A DNA stretch of 64,000 nt. It comes from Pyrocephalus nanus. Taxonomy: Eukaryota; Chordata; Aves; Passeriformes; Tyrannidae. Below, one piece after another: positions 35,001 to 48,081 of the stretch. Position 1 is the stretch's first letter. Each line of letters opens with the position of its first letter. Below the pieces are notes generated by a model. It searched no databases. It saw only the letters and a list, made by a program, of their open reading frames with translations, and was not told where the DNA came from. The position numbers and the translations under genes were made by a program. The DNA lies in contig CM076266.1 in the NCBI GenBank assembly GCA_038380795.1, positions 37,585,425 to 37,649,424 on the forward strand, read 5' to 3'.

Positions 35001-37320
35001 TTGACTAGATATTATGCGAGTGGGGGAATCTTACAATGTGTTACACTTGCAGTGATTTTTTTAAATTTTTTTTCTTGCACTGATAGGCATCTGAAGTTCC
35101 CATTGAATTTCCCTCTCAGAGTCACTCTAACCAAAATACAACTTGACTTACACTCACTCGTCCAAAAAAAATTTAAAACTTCGCTTGAGTTTTAAGTCTG
35201 GTATCATTCAGTCATATTAACGTGGGTGGTCTTCATATATGCACATGAACAGGTAGTTATCAAAAAATTTTAACATTTTATTCTAAACTGTATACTGACC
35301 ACAAAGGGAAAAAAAAAGCTGAATGGGCTGTGAGAAAGAGAATTCAATGGAGGTTCATTTAAACCCACTGGAGAAAGATGATTAATGGGAGAAATGGGAG
35401 AAATAAATTTGTGATGCCTTTTATTTCTTTTTTTTTTTTGGTCAAGTTTTGCATGGATAAAGTGGGTAACTTGTGGCTTGACTCAGCTCTGACAAAATGA
35501 GCACTGTGATACCCCATTTAACCAAAATACGGATCCAGAATTAATCTGACAAGCATCAATGTGCCAGTTACTTTGTGCAGAAGAAATTAATTGTTCTTAA
35601 CCAGATAAAAAACCCAAATCGCAACAAAAAACCCAAAACCAATTTCATGAAGAGAGTAGGTCAAGGTAGCTATGCTTGACAGTCTAGTTTATGTCTAAAG
35701 AGAAGGGGAAGAGGGTGTTTTTCTGCTTAAGAGCCTCAGAAAGATCATAAAAAGCTAAAGAAGGTGGAAAGTGAATGGGAGATCTTGGTATTTCACTGTG
35801 TTCCATTTTAATTTAAAATACTGTTAATTAATGCTGAGAAATGAGTCTGTGTTTATGATTTTTTCCCCAAAAAAGTCACCATGTTAAAGACTAAATTTTA
35901 GTTACTGAGTGCATGAGTTGATAGTGATAGCGGACTTAGGTATGAACTGTCATAGAGACCAGTAATGGTTTCAAAAACATGCAAATAGAATTTTAAGGCC
36001 ATCCTTGTGTTACAAACATCCTTATGTTTGGTATTTTGTATCTCAGCAGTGCTTGTTGGTGTCAATGCTGGGGTAACGTAACAACCATGTAAAAGAAGGT
36101 GCTTGTTTACTGGAAATAAATCAAATGTAGGTTTAACAAGTGCCACTGAGAGAAAGTTGTTACCCGAATTTGTAGGGAGCATAGTTAGGCGGCTGTAAAA
36201 TCTGGTTTTGGTTTTTCACACACAAGCAATGGCAGCAATCTGTTGCTCCGATTTTTTTTTCTGAATATTTAGAAACTGTTTGCATTGAGGAAATTCCAAA
36301 TGCATTTTCCTTGATTTATAAAATAATTATTTTTAGATAGATAGTGTAAAATTATGCTTATAAATTGTATATATGTGTGTGCATGGCTGGGTGTTCTTTG
36401 TTTTCCTGCTAGCTTATAGAAGAGCAAAAGGGATACTTTTTTATGTATAGCCAGCCACCCAGAAGTAAATGTATTTGAATAGCTAAAACACACACAAATA
36501 ATTGTTTTTCTTGGCATTATTTAGTGAAGATATTTTTGGTATTTTTAATTCTCTACATGTGCTTGTTCTCTGCCTATAATTAGGTACACCACCCAAACTT
36601 AGTCCTATTACTATTTTAAGTATGACTCTCTTTCCACTTATAGTGTAATTCCACTTGAGAATTATCTTGAGATATTCTATACACTATCTTGAGGGATTTT
36701 ATTCTGTTCGCCTGAAAGATCTAGTAGCAAAAATCTAGCAGCATTTGCAACCTCTTTTGCATGAATGTTTCTAAATTATCCCCCCATGGATTTTTCATTC
36801 CCATTAGCACAGGTGAATGGTCAGGAGGTCATATTTGAGGATCTTAGTAATTTAGCCACATTATTTTAATACTGTTTACAACTACAATGATAATTAAGAC
36901 CTCTGTTATTTGTAGGCTGATTTTTCTATTGCAATTTCACGTTTTTGAAATATTGTAGCAACTTCTTGGGTAATATGTCTAAACCAATTATAATTTCTTT
37001 CTGTATTAGATACTTGATGTTCAAGCCTGTAGTTTGCTATTATCCTAAGTACTTCCGATGTTTCTCTATAACTTATTTACTTGAAATTTTACTTTTAACG
37101 ACGTAAGTACAAAATGAGTTCTTCTCATTCTTCTCTGCAGGTTTTTTCTTTTGTACCTGAGCCTTGCAAAATAATGCTTTTATTCTCTTGTTTTGGCTCT
37201 CTCTTGAACAGAAACTGCCAAATAGTTCAAATTCCTCCTTTTTTTTACTGTGTCTGTGAATACCTTGCAACTGCTCCTAAGCTTTCTGTGCTTAGTCCTA
37301 GAAGGAAATTCCCTCCCTTC

Positions 37321-37334
37321 CTGCCCTCTCCTGG
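37321..37334 (-). promoter_or_regulatory. CTCF-like core motif, minus strand
   Basis: CTGCCCTCTCCTGG is the reverse complement of CCAGGAGAGGGCAG, which matches CCASYAGRKGGCRS at 13 of 14 positions; only the Y position differs. Flanking sequence is otherwise unremarkable. One such hit by chance is expected in a window of this size, so confidence is limited. Confidence 0.35.
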
Positions 37335-40300
37335 ATGCTGTCATTGCACGGATAACTGTAATATTTGAAATACCAAGCAAATCCATCCCCTGTTATGGGC
37401 TGGACTGAGGAGAGCTGTGATGTTCTTTCAAGACATCTTACTCCCCTCTTTAATAGCTGAGGTGTGTTTTAAGAGGTAAAAGCAGTATGGTTCACTGAAT
37501 GGGGCTTACAGGAATCCTGAGTACATCCACCTTCCAAATCCAGTTAAGTAACAGCATTCTAAGTCTGTGTGTAGTTATACATCTGCAGTAGGGCAGAGTG
37601 AGGACCCCCATATTACAGTAGTACCTTATTAAAAGTTTCTTAGGTATCCTTTGTAGCTTTCTAGTATGCAGCAGTACAGCAGGAGGAAGGGAAGCGTTAA
37701 ACATGTCTACACTTGTGATTTAGGGCGAGTTTTGCCCCAAATAAATAAAGCATGCATGTCTTGGGATAATTCTACTACTCACAAGAAGCAGCATATTCCC
37801 TCCTTGTAGAGAACCTCTTTTAGTTGTATGATGCTATTTTTAACTAAACTCTGTGGGCTGGCTGGCTGGAATCTCCCTTAATAATGCTTTGAGGGGAAAT
37901 TAGGCCTACAATCCAAGAAAATACCTTTTAATACTTCATAGTACGTTTCACTATTGTGCTTCTAGGTATTTAGCAAACAGAACATAGTTGCTTGCTTTTT
38001 ACAATATAACTTAATAACACTTACTGATTCTATCTGTATATTCTAAATTTGGGCAGGGTATGCAAAAACTAATTATTGCCAATTTTTTTTTTTTATTATT
38101 TCAATAACCCCATAATGACTGTTTGCTGAATGTCCGTAGTGCTTAGAATTTCCCAGTTGAGAGTTGTTCTTGCAGTCTTTCAAAATAAAGTCTCCACTGC
38201 TTCTGAAAAGGAAAAAATGGAATTAGAGGTTGAGTCAATTTATTTACCTTGAAATCCTAGCATATGTTAATAACATACTGTGAACATAATAAGAGTGATA
38301 CTCCGCATGTTTGGGTTTTGTTCTATGTACAGTAGAAGACCCAAGGATTTTAATAGAAATAATGTTCTGAAATTTTTCTAATATTATGATTTTTATATAG
38401 TGAGAAGTAATTTATTTCTTCTATTCCGCTACAGTTGAAGGGACTTTTTTGAGGCATTGATACCTTGATCAGAGTGAAGAGAGAGAATTTAAAATCTGAG
38501 CTGTGACATCAGTAGGAGAGTCCTCACTAGGATAGCCCATCTGTTTTGACCCAATAGATTTAACATACAAAGGGTGAATTTTTTCTTCTGCTTTTTTTTC
38601 TTCTTGACTATCCTAGGACAATGTTTTCAGATTTAGTACTTAAACTTTTTTTTTTTATTTATATTTCTGGTTTGCCATGTGTTATCCCATGTTAAATAAA
38701 TGCTAGTTCTTTCATTTTTAAGATTTTGTCCTTTGAAATTATCAATTTTTTTTTTTTAACAGAGTATTGGCATTTATTAGATCTCTTAAGTCGCTTTACA
38801 TTATGTACTTTGCTCATACTATTTTCTGTATTTAAAGAAAAATTAATGTCTGTTTGTATACAATATTTTATTTTGAAAAGTATGCTTCAAACTGGTGAAA
38901 TCTCCATTTTCCCCACCGAAACTGTAAAATTCCTACACTGTATATTATTGTCCAGCACTGAGTAGTCAGTGTTTTACGTCAACACTTGTTTGGCCATTTC
39001 CATATTATTACACCTGCTCCAACTTCAGATGCTGGCTTGTTGGGATTTTTTTTGTTTTGTTTTGTTTTAAATTAGCTTCTTAAATAAAATTCATAATGAA
39101 ATATGTTGCCTTTTGATTTCAAGGAATGTTCTTAATATTTCCTGGTGTGGAATGTGTGTGTTTGTAGAAACATACATTTAACTTCTGTTGTAATCCTTAT
39201 GTCCTTATCTCCTCAGTTTTTCCTTTGTTTGACCTTCTGTGTTTGAATCTTTAATAGATTAATCTTTTAGATTTTTTTTTAAAAGCATCTCTAGAACCTT
39301 TTGATTTGCAGTACCCACAATCTTTTATGAAGACAGTGAAAAATATAAAACATTATCTTTCATCATGAAATGAAAATCTCAGTTATGGCAACCGACACTG
39401 GCAACTAATTAAAGCTATATTAAATTGATGGTAATACTTCAAGTCACTGTATTCCCAAGTTTGTATTGTGATGGCTTTCTATTTTTTGAGATACACGTGG
39501 TAGCTAAATGTCAATTCCGCTTGATTTTATTGAGTCTTTGGAATTTAATTAATGTTATGCTCTTGAATATGTCCAAAATAAACACTCCCATTCTGTGCGT
39601 GCTTTGCAAAGGTAGCACTTACACGCAGTATGGTAATCCCACGTATGAGAATGGGGTATGTTTAATGTAGTGATTTCTTTTTAAATTCAGCCACCTTGTT
39701 CAGATTAGTATTTTGCCATTGTTAATACTAGAGTTGTAATAATTGTCAAATGGGCCACACTTTTTACAGTACTGAAAGAGGAAAGTCCTCTTGATATTGA
39801 AGTATAATGTTTCTGGAAATAACAAGTCTTTCTGGGATTACCTGCCAGACAAACCTTTTAAGGTTATTAAAGGATTGTAGTAAATTCAAGATATCTGTAT
39901 TTGCATACATTTTTAGTAAGTTAGGGACTTCCCTGTGGATGAAATACAGCCATGTTTGTTCAGCAGTGACTTCCAGCATGAAGTCTGACCAGATAAATTC
40001 TCTATATTATAAATAATATATAAATATATAAATAACATCTTCAATTTGTCTTTGGAGTTACTGCTGGGGAAAAAAAAAATGATTATTTTTTTTGTCAAAT
40101 CAGATTTCCTGCATGGCTACCCATACACCTACCTGAGCATGGAAGGCAGACATCTCCAAGTGAAAGGAGGGGGTGGTATAAGATACACAGATGCTGTAAA
40201 TTCACAGATTATATGGTGGTGATGGCTTGGAAAGGCTCAAGACTGTATGTTTTACTTTTGTGAAAGTGGTCACAGATTCTCTTCTTGAATCATTTAAGAC

Positions 40301-40478
40301 CTTAGATTTCCAAACCGTTAAAGAAAGGCATTGTTGGTATTCTACCACAGGAATCATTCATAGGACTGTTGTCTAGGGCTGAAGTGATTGTGGGTGCTTT
40401 TATTTAACCTCATGGTTCCTGGTTTGGTTGGGGTTTCTTTTTATTGTTTGGTTGGGGATTTGGATTTTTTTTATTTTG

Positions 40479-40510
<32 letters not shown>

Positions 40511-43013
40511 CTGGAGAAATGAAGAGCACACAGCATTAGGCTTGATGGAATTAACTTGAATGTGAATTTGGAGTAATTTAAATTTCCAGGGCTTGTAATA
40601 TGTGAGCATTGTTAATCATGTTAGCAGGCTGGCCTTCTCTCAGTGTTGACATGATTTACAGAATTGGTATTAAGCTTTGCACTATACCAAAGGTAAAAGT
40701 GATTTACCATCTTCTAGTTAGGATGATTCTTCTGATTATACAAAAAATGTTTCGTAGTCTATGATGGACTCGGTTGAATCATATTTATCATTAGTAAATA
40801 TTTCTCTTTTATAAGAAAGAGGAGACCAGTAGTACCAGGAAGAAAACCCTGGCAAAACAATGTAACCTGAAAATGAGATATGAACCAAGATTGAAGGGAA
40901 ATAATGTGAATTTAGACATTGATGTAAATCACTATATCCAAATACAGGTTCCTTATCCATAAACCAAATTGGTGCTCTGAACAAGATTAAAGGAGTCTAA
41001 TAAAGAAATTGCTTGTTTAGCAAGCTGTTTTTCAATACTAAATTACTCTTTCCTTTCTCTTCACTTCTGCCGAAGGTAAAATGGAAAAAGGTTGAAAATT
41101 TTCATTTATCAAGAGCTAAATTACCATAGATTACTATTAAGGTCTGATATCAGGCCAAGATTCATTTTTTAGTTGATGTGTCTAGTGTTTAAGAACAAGA
41201 GATGTCTGATGGGGTACCCACTTCTTCTTGAGTGCCTGCCAAATCTTGTGTGTCAGCATTCCCTCTGATCTTTTAATGGGGGTTAAAAGGAGAAAACTGA
41301 GGTTTTTATTATGAGGAAAGTAGTTTGTGATAGAGAGATTTAGTTTTCTTTCAGTTTTTGCAATGATGGTAGTGCATCACATACCATTTTATTTATATAG
41401 CTTTTTTTCCTCTTTTTTTTTTTTTTTTGTTAACTCTGAAATATAGTAGAGAAAAGGGAAAAGGAAACCTCTCATAACTTTTGTTAGCTAGATAAAGAAA
41501 TGCTTTAAAAATATTCTTTGAAGTTTACAAATGAATGTTGGACTGAGCTCCACAGTTGTTTTGGGATCCTATGAAAGGCAACCATTTGGCAACTTTTTAA
41601 AATATCTTTGTTAGCACTGGGGATGTGTTGTCTGGTATCTGCACCCCCAGTGGTCGTGGGAGCTGCTTGACTCCTTCAGTGAAGTGAGCTGGGAACCAGG
41701 CATTGAACTGCAATGCAAATCTCTGTGGCTCTTTCCTTTGTGTGTTCTGTTATGGCAAAGTCCTGAGCAAATAACAAAGCACAGATGTACTTACTGAACA
41801 TTTATGCTGTTTCTATAGTACTTAATTGAGACTTTAATCCCCTCAGGGATTTAGCATCTTTTTTGATCTATTAATACTATTTTCTGTTCTATTGCATTCT
41901 GCTTCTGAATACTATTACCGTTTCATCTGAGTTAAATCCTTCAGGTTTCGGTGGTTTTGTCTGGGTCCCCCCCCCCTTCCCGCCTAATTATGGAAATTCA
42001 GATCCCTCTCCCATTGTACAATCCTGTCTGACTTAATCTTCCTTTATAGCTGCCTCAGCTGTAACACTAACAGTGCCACCAGGAAGAAAGAAAAGCAGAC
42101 TGCAACCTGCAGCTTTTCCTGGGAGCTATGGAAATCCGTTTCTCTGACCAAATGACCTGAAATATGAGAGAGATGAAGTTCCTTCTTACATATTTTTCCG
42201 TGGAATATGATGGTTATACTTTGTCAATTAAAAATCTACCTTTTGGCAAAAATGTGGAGGGTTTAAGATTGCCAGTAAATAGTGCATGAGAGTTCACTGT
42301 GTGCTGTTGAAAAACAGTTACTCACAGCATCAGAATTTATGCAGAGTATGTCAAACAGCATCTGTTGTCAAAATCACAATTAAAACAGAAAACACCAAAC
42401 CTATGTTTAACTGCAGGAAAAGAATTTAGTCTCCAGTAGGTGTGTGAATGATGGGATCATCCACACAGATTTCTTCCACAATTTTTCTTTTTCGTGTTTC
42501 TCTTTTCAGATGAGGCAGGAAAACAATAACGTGGCAGTGCCATGTTTCCTAAAACTAGGTATGTGTATTCCCTATTCTGGTCCATTTAGCCAGAGAATAA
42601 GAGTGGCAGGATTCTGAGAATTTTTGCGAGCATGTTGCTGTACCCTATGGATCAAACTACAAACTGGAGAAAACCATTCAGATTATGACAGCTTGAAGCA
42701 TGTTGAACTATCCTTTACATAAAATCTGTGTATTTAAGAGGACTGTACACTTCATAAGGAGCCTGTTCAAAAATTCATTGGTAGGATCTATTAATTCTGC
42801 TAATGACTACAGTGAACCTTGGCAGTTCATGGGGTTTTAATACCTGTAAGCTAAAATAATTCTGCCTAGATCTCGTGACTCTACTTATTCCAAAAAATAT
42901 ACAATTTAACTTGTAATGCAAAATAACAAGTTTATATTGTTACTGCTGTAAGTAGAGAGGTAGAGGATGGCAAGACGTGGGAAGCAAACACACTGAATAA
43001 AAGCTTGGAAAAG
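37335..43013. other. unassigned AT-rich sequence
   Basis: No gene is recognised. It includes a TTTTG-type tract (39045-39068), an (AT)14 microsatellite (40479-40506), a T-run (about 41412-41428) and a C10-type run near 41966-41977. ATGCAAAT at 41713-41720 fits an octamer (POU) site but stands alone. Open frames are short. Confidence 0.65.
40479..40506. repeat. (AT)14 microsatellite
   Basis: Fourteen uninterrupted AT dinucleotides, followed by GTAT. This is the purest dinucleotide array in the window. Confidence 0.95.
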
Positions 43014-43027
43014 CCTGTAGGGGGCAG
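43014..43027 (+). promoter_or_regulatory. CTCF-like core motif next to AP-1 site
   Basis: CCTGTAGGGGGCAG matches CCASYAGRKGGCRS at 13 of 14 positions; only the third base differs. Three bases further on, TGACTCA (43031-43037) is a perfect AP-1 site. It also forms the left arm of a short inverted repeat with AGTCA at 43042-43046. The pairing of a CTCF-type core with AP-1 suggests a candidate regulatory element rather than a lone chance hit, but binding is unproven. Confidence 0.42.
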
Positions 43028-43118
43028 CAGTGACTCAGTGCAGTCAGGAACGGGGCCATAGTTCCGCAGAGGGACTGCCTTTGAGTCTAGCTACAGTTTA
43101 CAGAAAGCACCTTAATTG

Positions 43119-43145
43119 AAAATAAATAAATAAATAAATAAAATA
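43119..43145. repeat. (AAAT)6 microsatellite
   Basis: About six AATA units run in tandem, roughly 80 bp past the CTCF/AP-1-like site. Confidence 0.93.
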
Positions 43146-46100
43146 GCAGAATGAAGAGCAGAACAACACTCAGATGTTCTGGCTCTTGGGAAACCTTGTG
43201 TTTTCTCTTGGGTTCCCCAGCTGCTGCTGTGGGCTGGCCCGAGCGAGTAGGACTTGGACACCTTTTATGTTTGCCTCCAAGAAGCCACCAGAAGAGCTGC
43301 TGTGCTGTCTGTCCTGCAGCTCTGGTGAAGATACAGTGATTTGATTTTCAACTGAACTGCTTGAATCTGTTCCTCTGTCAGTAAGCTTGTATGTCTCCCT
43401 TTATTGGTAGATGTCTAGGCAGGAGTAATTTGTGTGGATGGAGAAGAAGACAGAAGCTGTATAAAGTGTGCAGATGATGAAATGTGGGTCGAACCCCTGC
43501 AGAAAGAGGTGTCAGAGATGTAATGTTGATTTTATGTGCCATAGTTGGGGGCTTTTTTTGGATGCAGTTCTCATTGTACAACGTTGGGAGGAGGAGATGC
43601 CTAATTTTTAATACGAGCAGTTTACAACCATTCACAGTTAAACAGTTTATAGGATTCTTGGTAACAAAAGGTGGTCTAATTATAGAGGAAAGGAAAACAA
43701 TATCGTGAGGATATTTACAATGTGTGACCTATTTGAATTATGATCTTGTTAACTATGCAAAAATGACAAAAACCAGAACCATCCCAGTGAATTAAATGTT
43801 TAGCCTTTCATTAATGAACTTTTAATATAGAAGATATGGAGGAGGTTATTTTTTTTTCCTTTAACATCAAAAGAAGCTTGCACTTTGGGTGAACCTGTAC
43901 TTTCTTAAGATTCAGCACACTAGACTTCAAACTGGAAAAAAATGACAGTATTTTTTCTTTACAACTAGCCCACACTAGAGTGTTTAGTTTCTGCCAGTAA
44001 ATCACATGCCAGGGTTTCTAATGCCCTTTTAAATCAATTGAAGGTGTGATTCCTTTCCCTGTGATTTTTGTTTAACTTCTCTTTTGTAGTTGATCTTAAT
44101 TGTTCTTATTTGCAGGCTTTAAATGTTGATGGACTGTGTCATTTATAACCTTTTTCATTGCACAATGACCTTCGTAGGGAAATTTCATACATGTTTTCAT
44201 TGGGCTTTGGTGGCATTTTTGTTTTATGCATGTAAGTGAAACTGGCAATAAAAATTAGTACGCAGAAGTATGGCTTTCTGATTAAAACAGTGTTATAAAA
44301 ATCTGGTTACACTATAGATAGAAACATTTCAAAATGTTTTGCAAACCTACACTGAAACTGTGCTAACACAGATTGCCAAATGTAGTGTCCCAAGTGAAAG
44401 AATTTCATGTTTTTTCCCGGGACAAAAGCAAACAACTGTGAATTTTGTCCTAGACTAATATTCATGTAACACCCGTTGCAGTACTTCTTGCATCTTCTTA
44501 GTGCTGTGCTTGGTGGAGCTGTACCCTATACAAACCCCATGTTCCCTGTTAGAGGGTCACCCTGTGAAGATAAATGAGTTTTACCCCAAGACATCCCATC
44601 TCTGCCATGAAGCTGTTGCTGAACAAACAAGGTGGCAGAGGTGATGGAGAAAGGGGAATGGAGTTTGCTACAGTGGAGTGATAGTAGTGTGCAATAAAGT
44701 TAAAGTAGCTTTAGCTGTGCTCAGCTGAAGTGCACTCACAGCAGTCTGCCCAGGTCAGCACGTGGCTGAGCACAGGGGGCAGAAATGGAGAACAAAGCAG
44801 AGTAAATTAGGTTTAACCCCCAGGGTAGTCACAAGCACCTTGACATTACTCTACGATGAAATTGGGTGTAGAAGTCCAGAACTAGTGGTTTGGTCTAGTT
44901 ATTTTCACTAGCAGTGGTGAAAAAATCCACTTTTGTATGTTCTTGCTTATTTGCCTTAATTAAAGTTGGTTTGCCCTTTTTGAAAGGATGTGACATAGGT
45001 AAGAATGACATACCTTTGGTTTTTTTGGCCCTATCTGCTTCACGCAATTTTTGAATCCCAGACTTTCTGGCATGTAAGGCAGATCATGTGAAAGTTTCAG
45101 CACTTGAACTGGGGTGTTGTAACTAGTGCAGATTTGCCCTCCTCAAGGAAGGTTGATAACATCAGCAACTCATCTCTGGGAACAAGATGACCCTCTTCCC
45201 CTCTTGGAAAGATGCAGCTCAACAGTTTGAAGTTAGAAAAACATGAACTAATTTGGATTTAGCTAATTTATGGCTGTACAAGAACAGAACTTTCTCATCT
45301 TGGTTCTTCCTTGCTGTACTTCTGAGAAGCCTGTTCCAACCTTTTCTCTCCCTCTTTTGTCCAGGATGAACATTAACTGACTCTCTGTTATCTTGTTTTT
45401 CTTGTTTTCTATTTCTCAGGAACAAAGGCAAATCACATGCTTTTTCACTTGTTTTCTTTTTCTCCTTCCACTTCCAACCTTTGACTGGTTTCATCCAACC
45501 CCAGTTCAGAGTAGAAATACCAGAGTTATATCATTGTCTTAGGTTGCATTTTTAATCTTAAATTAAAAAAAAAAAAAAAAGTGGGAGTGGAGGGAAGATA
45601 AATGAGAGTGATGCTGTTTTTCTGGATGAAGAGACTGTAGGAGAAAGGACAAGACAGTGTCATAAGCCTAATTGTATCCCAGAATGTCCAAGGGGAAAAA
45701 AAGCCACTGGGATAAAAAGGAATTGGGGATTCTTTTCCTTACGACATTCCTAAAAGGCCTTGGGCTTTGTTTGTATATTACTCATGGCTGCTCTTACAGC
45801 TCTAGAATGAGCAGTGTCTTTTGGATGGCCGCTACAAATGAAATCCTCACCAGCTTCTCTTTGAGGACGTTCTATGTCCTGCCTGAGAACAAATCAGATT
45901 GTAAAGATTGTGATTTTGGTGCAGGGTATCTGGTTTAAGTACCATTGGTAGCAAAGTCCAATACAAAATAGCAGAAATAGACTAAGTAGGCTGCGCATCA
46001 CAAATGTTTGTTAAAGGGATGGCCACCTTCTGATGCATTATACAGAGTAACTTCTGACAGTTATTTGGAATAATATAGCCAGTTTGGTGGAGATGTGTGA

Positions 46101-48018
46101 GCAGAGTGGTGAAGAAGCTTCAATGTTTTCTGTTGGGTATGAATGCTGTCAGTAGTGCTGAGAGAGAACACTTATTTTAAGGAGCAAAATACTGTTTCAG
46201 TGCCAATTACAGCAGTGTGACATGCAGAGTTAATATATATTTTTGCATTAATAACCAGAGCTTTGTCCTCCTATGGCTCTTGGTGCTGCTCTTAACCTTA
46301 ATCAGAAGATATCCTTTAGAGCTAAAGGGGAAATTAAGGATTCCAGTGCTGCTAATGCTTAAACTGGCATTGCATTTCCCATTGAATGATCTCCAGGTTT
46401 ATCTGTGTTTAAGAGGAAAAAAACAAGCTGCTGTCTGTCACAGAGCAGGTTAGAGGGCATTATGAGAAAACTCTTATTTGATCTCTCAGCTCCCCACATT
46501 TTCTGTATTCAGTAGCTCCGCTGCATCCTGTTTTTCTCCCTTTTTCTGAGAGAAAATGTGAGCATGTTATATATGAAAAAACTATGCTCTGAAGATACAG
46601 CCAACAGTGACAACAGTTGAGAAAAGTGGAACTAACGTGTTTAGCTCATAACAGCAGTTTCTTCTATAGTATGGTCTTGCTTCATCCATGTTCTCATAAA
46701 TTCAGAGGATTTTGAACATGATAGCTATAATTTATGACCATTTTGAAGCAGGGCAAATGCAAGAAGTTTGTCCTAGCAGCTTAGAATGAGCAGATTAGGA
46801 TCAAACCATGGTCTTCTAATTTCCATGAGTCGTGTCTTGCTGGATGGTCTTTTTCTTACCATCCCTGTACTGTTGTACTTTCTTTCATGTTGAAATCTTT
46901 GTTTCTCACTCTGCTGAGAGAAAGTAGTGATGAGGATTACATAATATGATTTATAAAAGGTCATTTCACCTCAGCTGAGAGACCTTACTCTCTCTGTATT
47001 GTTGTTGCCAGACTCAGGAGAATGATTTAATTGACCAGACATGGAAATGATGATTAGTCTTTGTTCTAAACAGACTTATCTAGGCAATAAGGCTGGATTT
47101 TGTTTGGCAGTAGCCAAAAACACAAAGGTTTACACTATGAGAGTGAGTTTTTTAGAAGGAGACATCTCTGATGAACTAACTTAAAACTTCAGTGCTGGCA
47201 AACAACTACTCATGAATAGTTCTGACTAGAAAAATCCTGTGAAGGAATATAATAAATAATAAAAATTAAATGTTTTAATCAAATTTCAAATGAAAATAAT
47301 AAAGGGTTCATTAATGTGAATTGCACAGTAGGGTGGTTCTCTGCAAGTCTTCTTATAAGCACTTTGCTGCTGACAACCTTGCCAAAATCAGTATATAGCA
47401 AACCACCATAAGATGCAAGAAACTTTGATTTGTTCTGAATGCTTCATTTTATGAACTATTTGGTTCCATTTCAGTTTTAAAACCGTAGTAGATTTCGTAG
47501 ATCTTGAATCACTGAGCAGAGTTTTTAAGTGCTCTCTGCATCAAGTTCTTAATTAAGAACATAAAGGAGTTTGCCTTGAGAGTTAGGGGGAGTAGTTAGT
47601 CTTCCAGATATTTTATTTTAAGTGTAATTACTTTCACTGCCTCATATAATACTGGTGGTATGATATTAGGTGGAGTCTTAATAGAGAGCCTTTTATGGGA
47701 CTCAAATTTTGATTCCAAGACCTTGTTCTTCACCTTAGGATCTGAATTTTTTAAACCATTAACACAGATTGCTTTCCAAAATGTTGATTAGGTATTAGAT
47801 TTGGAAAGAAGAAGAAAGCAGTGAAATAGCACTTAATTATGATTCACTCTGCTGCTTCTTTATATTGCAATTTCATTGTTTTGGTAGTTTTTTGTTACTA
47901 TGGTCTGATAGAATAGGGAAGACCTGAATTTTAAAACCTGAGTCATCATCGCTCTTGTCCCACAGCTTTCATGATTTATTTAAGGTTATGAAAAAGAGAT
48001 TGTTAATTTTTTTCTTAG

Positions 48019-48081
48019 TATTGCTTCTAAATATTGCTTCTAATATTTAGAATATTGCTAATACTCTAATATGGCTTCTAA
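48019..48081 (+). repeat. short direct repeats of TATTGCTTCTAA
   Basis: The 12-mer TATTGCTTCTAA occurs twice, one base apart (48019-48030 and 48032-48043). Related words (AATATTGCTAA, ATGGCTTCTAA) follow to about 48081. It looks like a small slippage-born cluster. Confidence 0.7.

Larger units (their letters stand above)
24593..37320. other. long unassigned AT-rich stretch
   Basis: Nearly 13 kb has no recognised gene or transposon. Open frames are short (mostly under 100 codons) and scattered. It holds a TA/GATA-type low-complexity tract (29311-29396), an (AT)7 repeat (31508-31521), an A run (31977-31989) and a T/G-rich tract (32021-32090). A nested hairpin lies at 27451-27513. An acceptor-like TTTCCTTCTTTGTTGCAG-type site (AG ending about 30285) precedes a 75-codon open frame with no known domain. 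The stretch is consistent with a deep intron or gene desert. Confidence 0.6.

Noticed and set aside
44769..44785. Further CTCF-like site around CACAGGGGGCAG
   Set aside because: Only the AGGGGGCAG half fits; the four bases before it disagree with the consensus, leaving 10 of 14.
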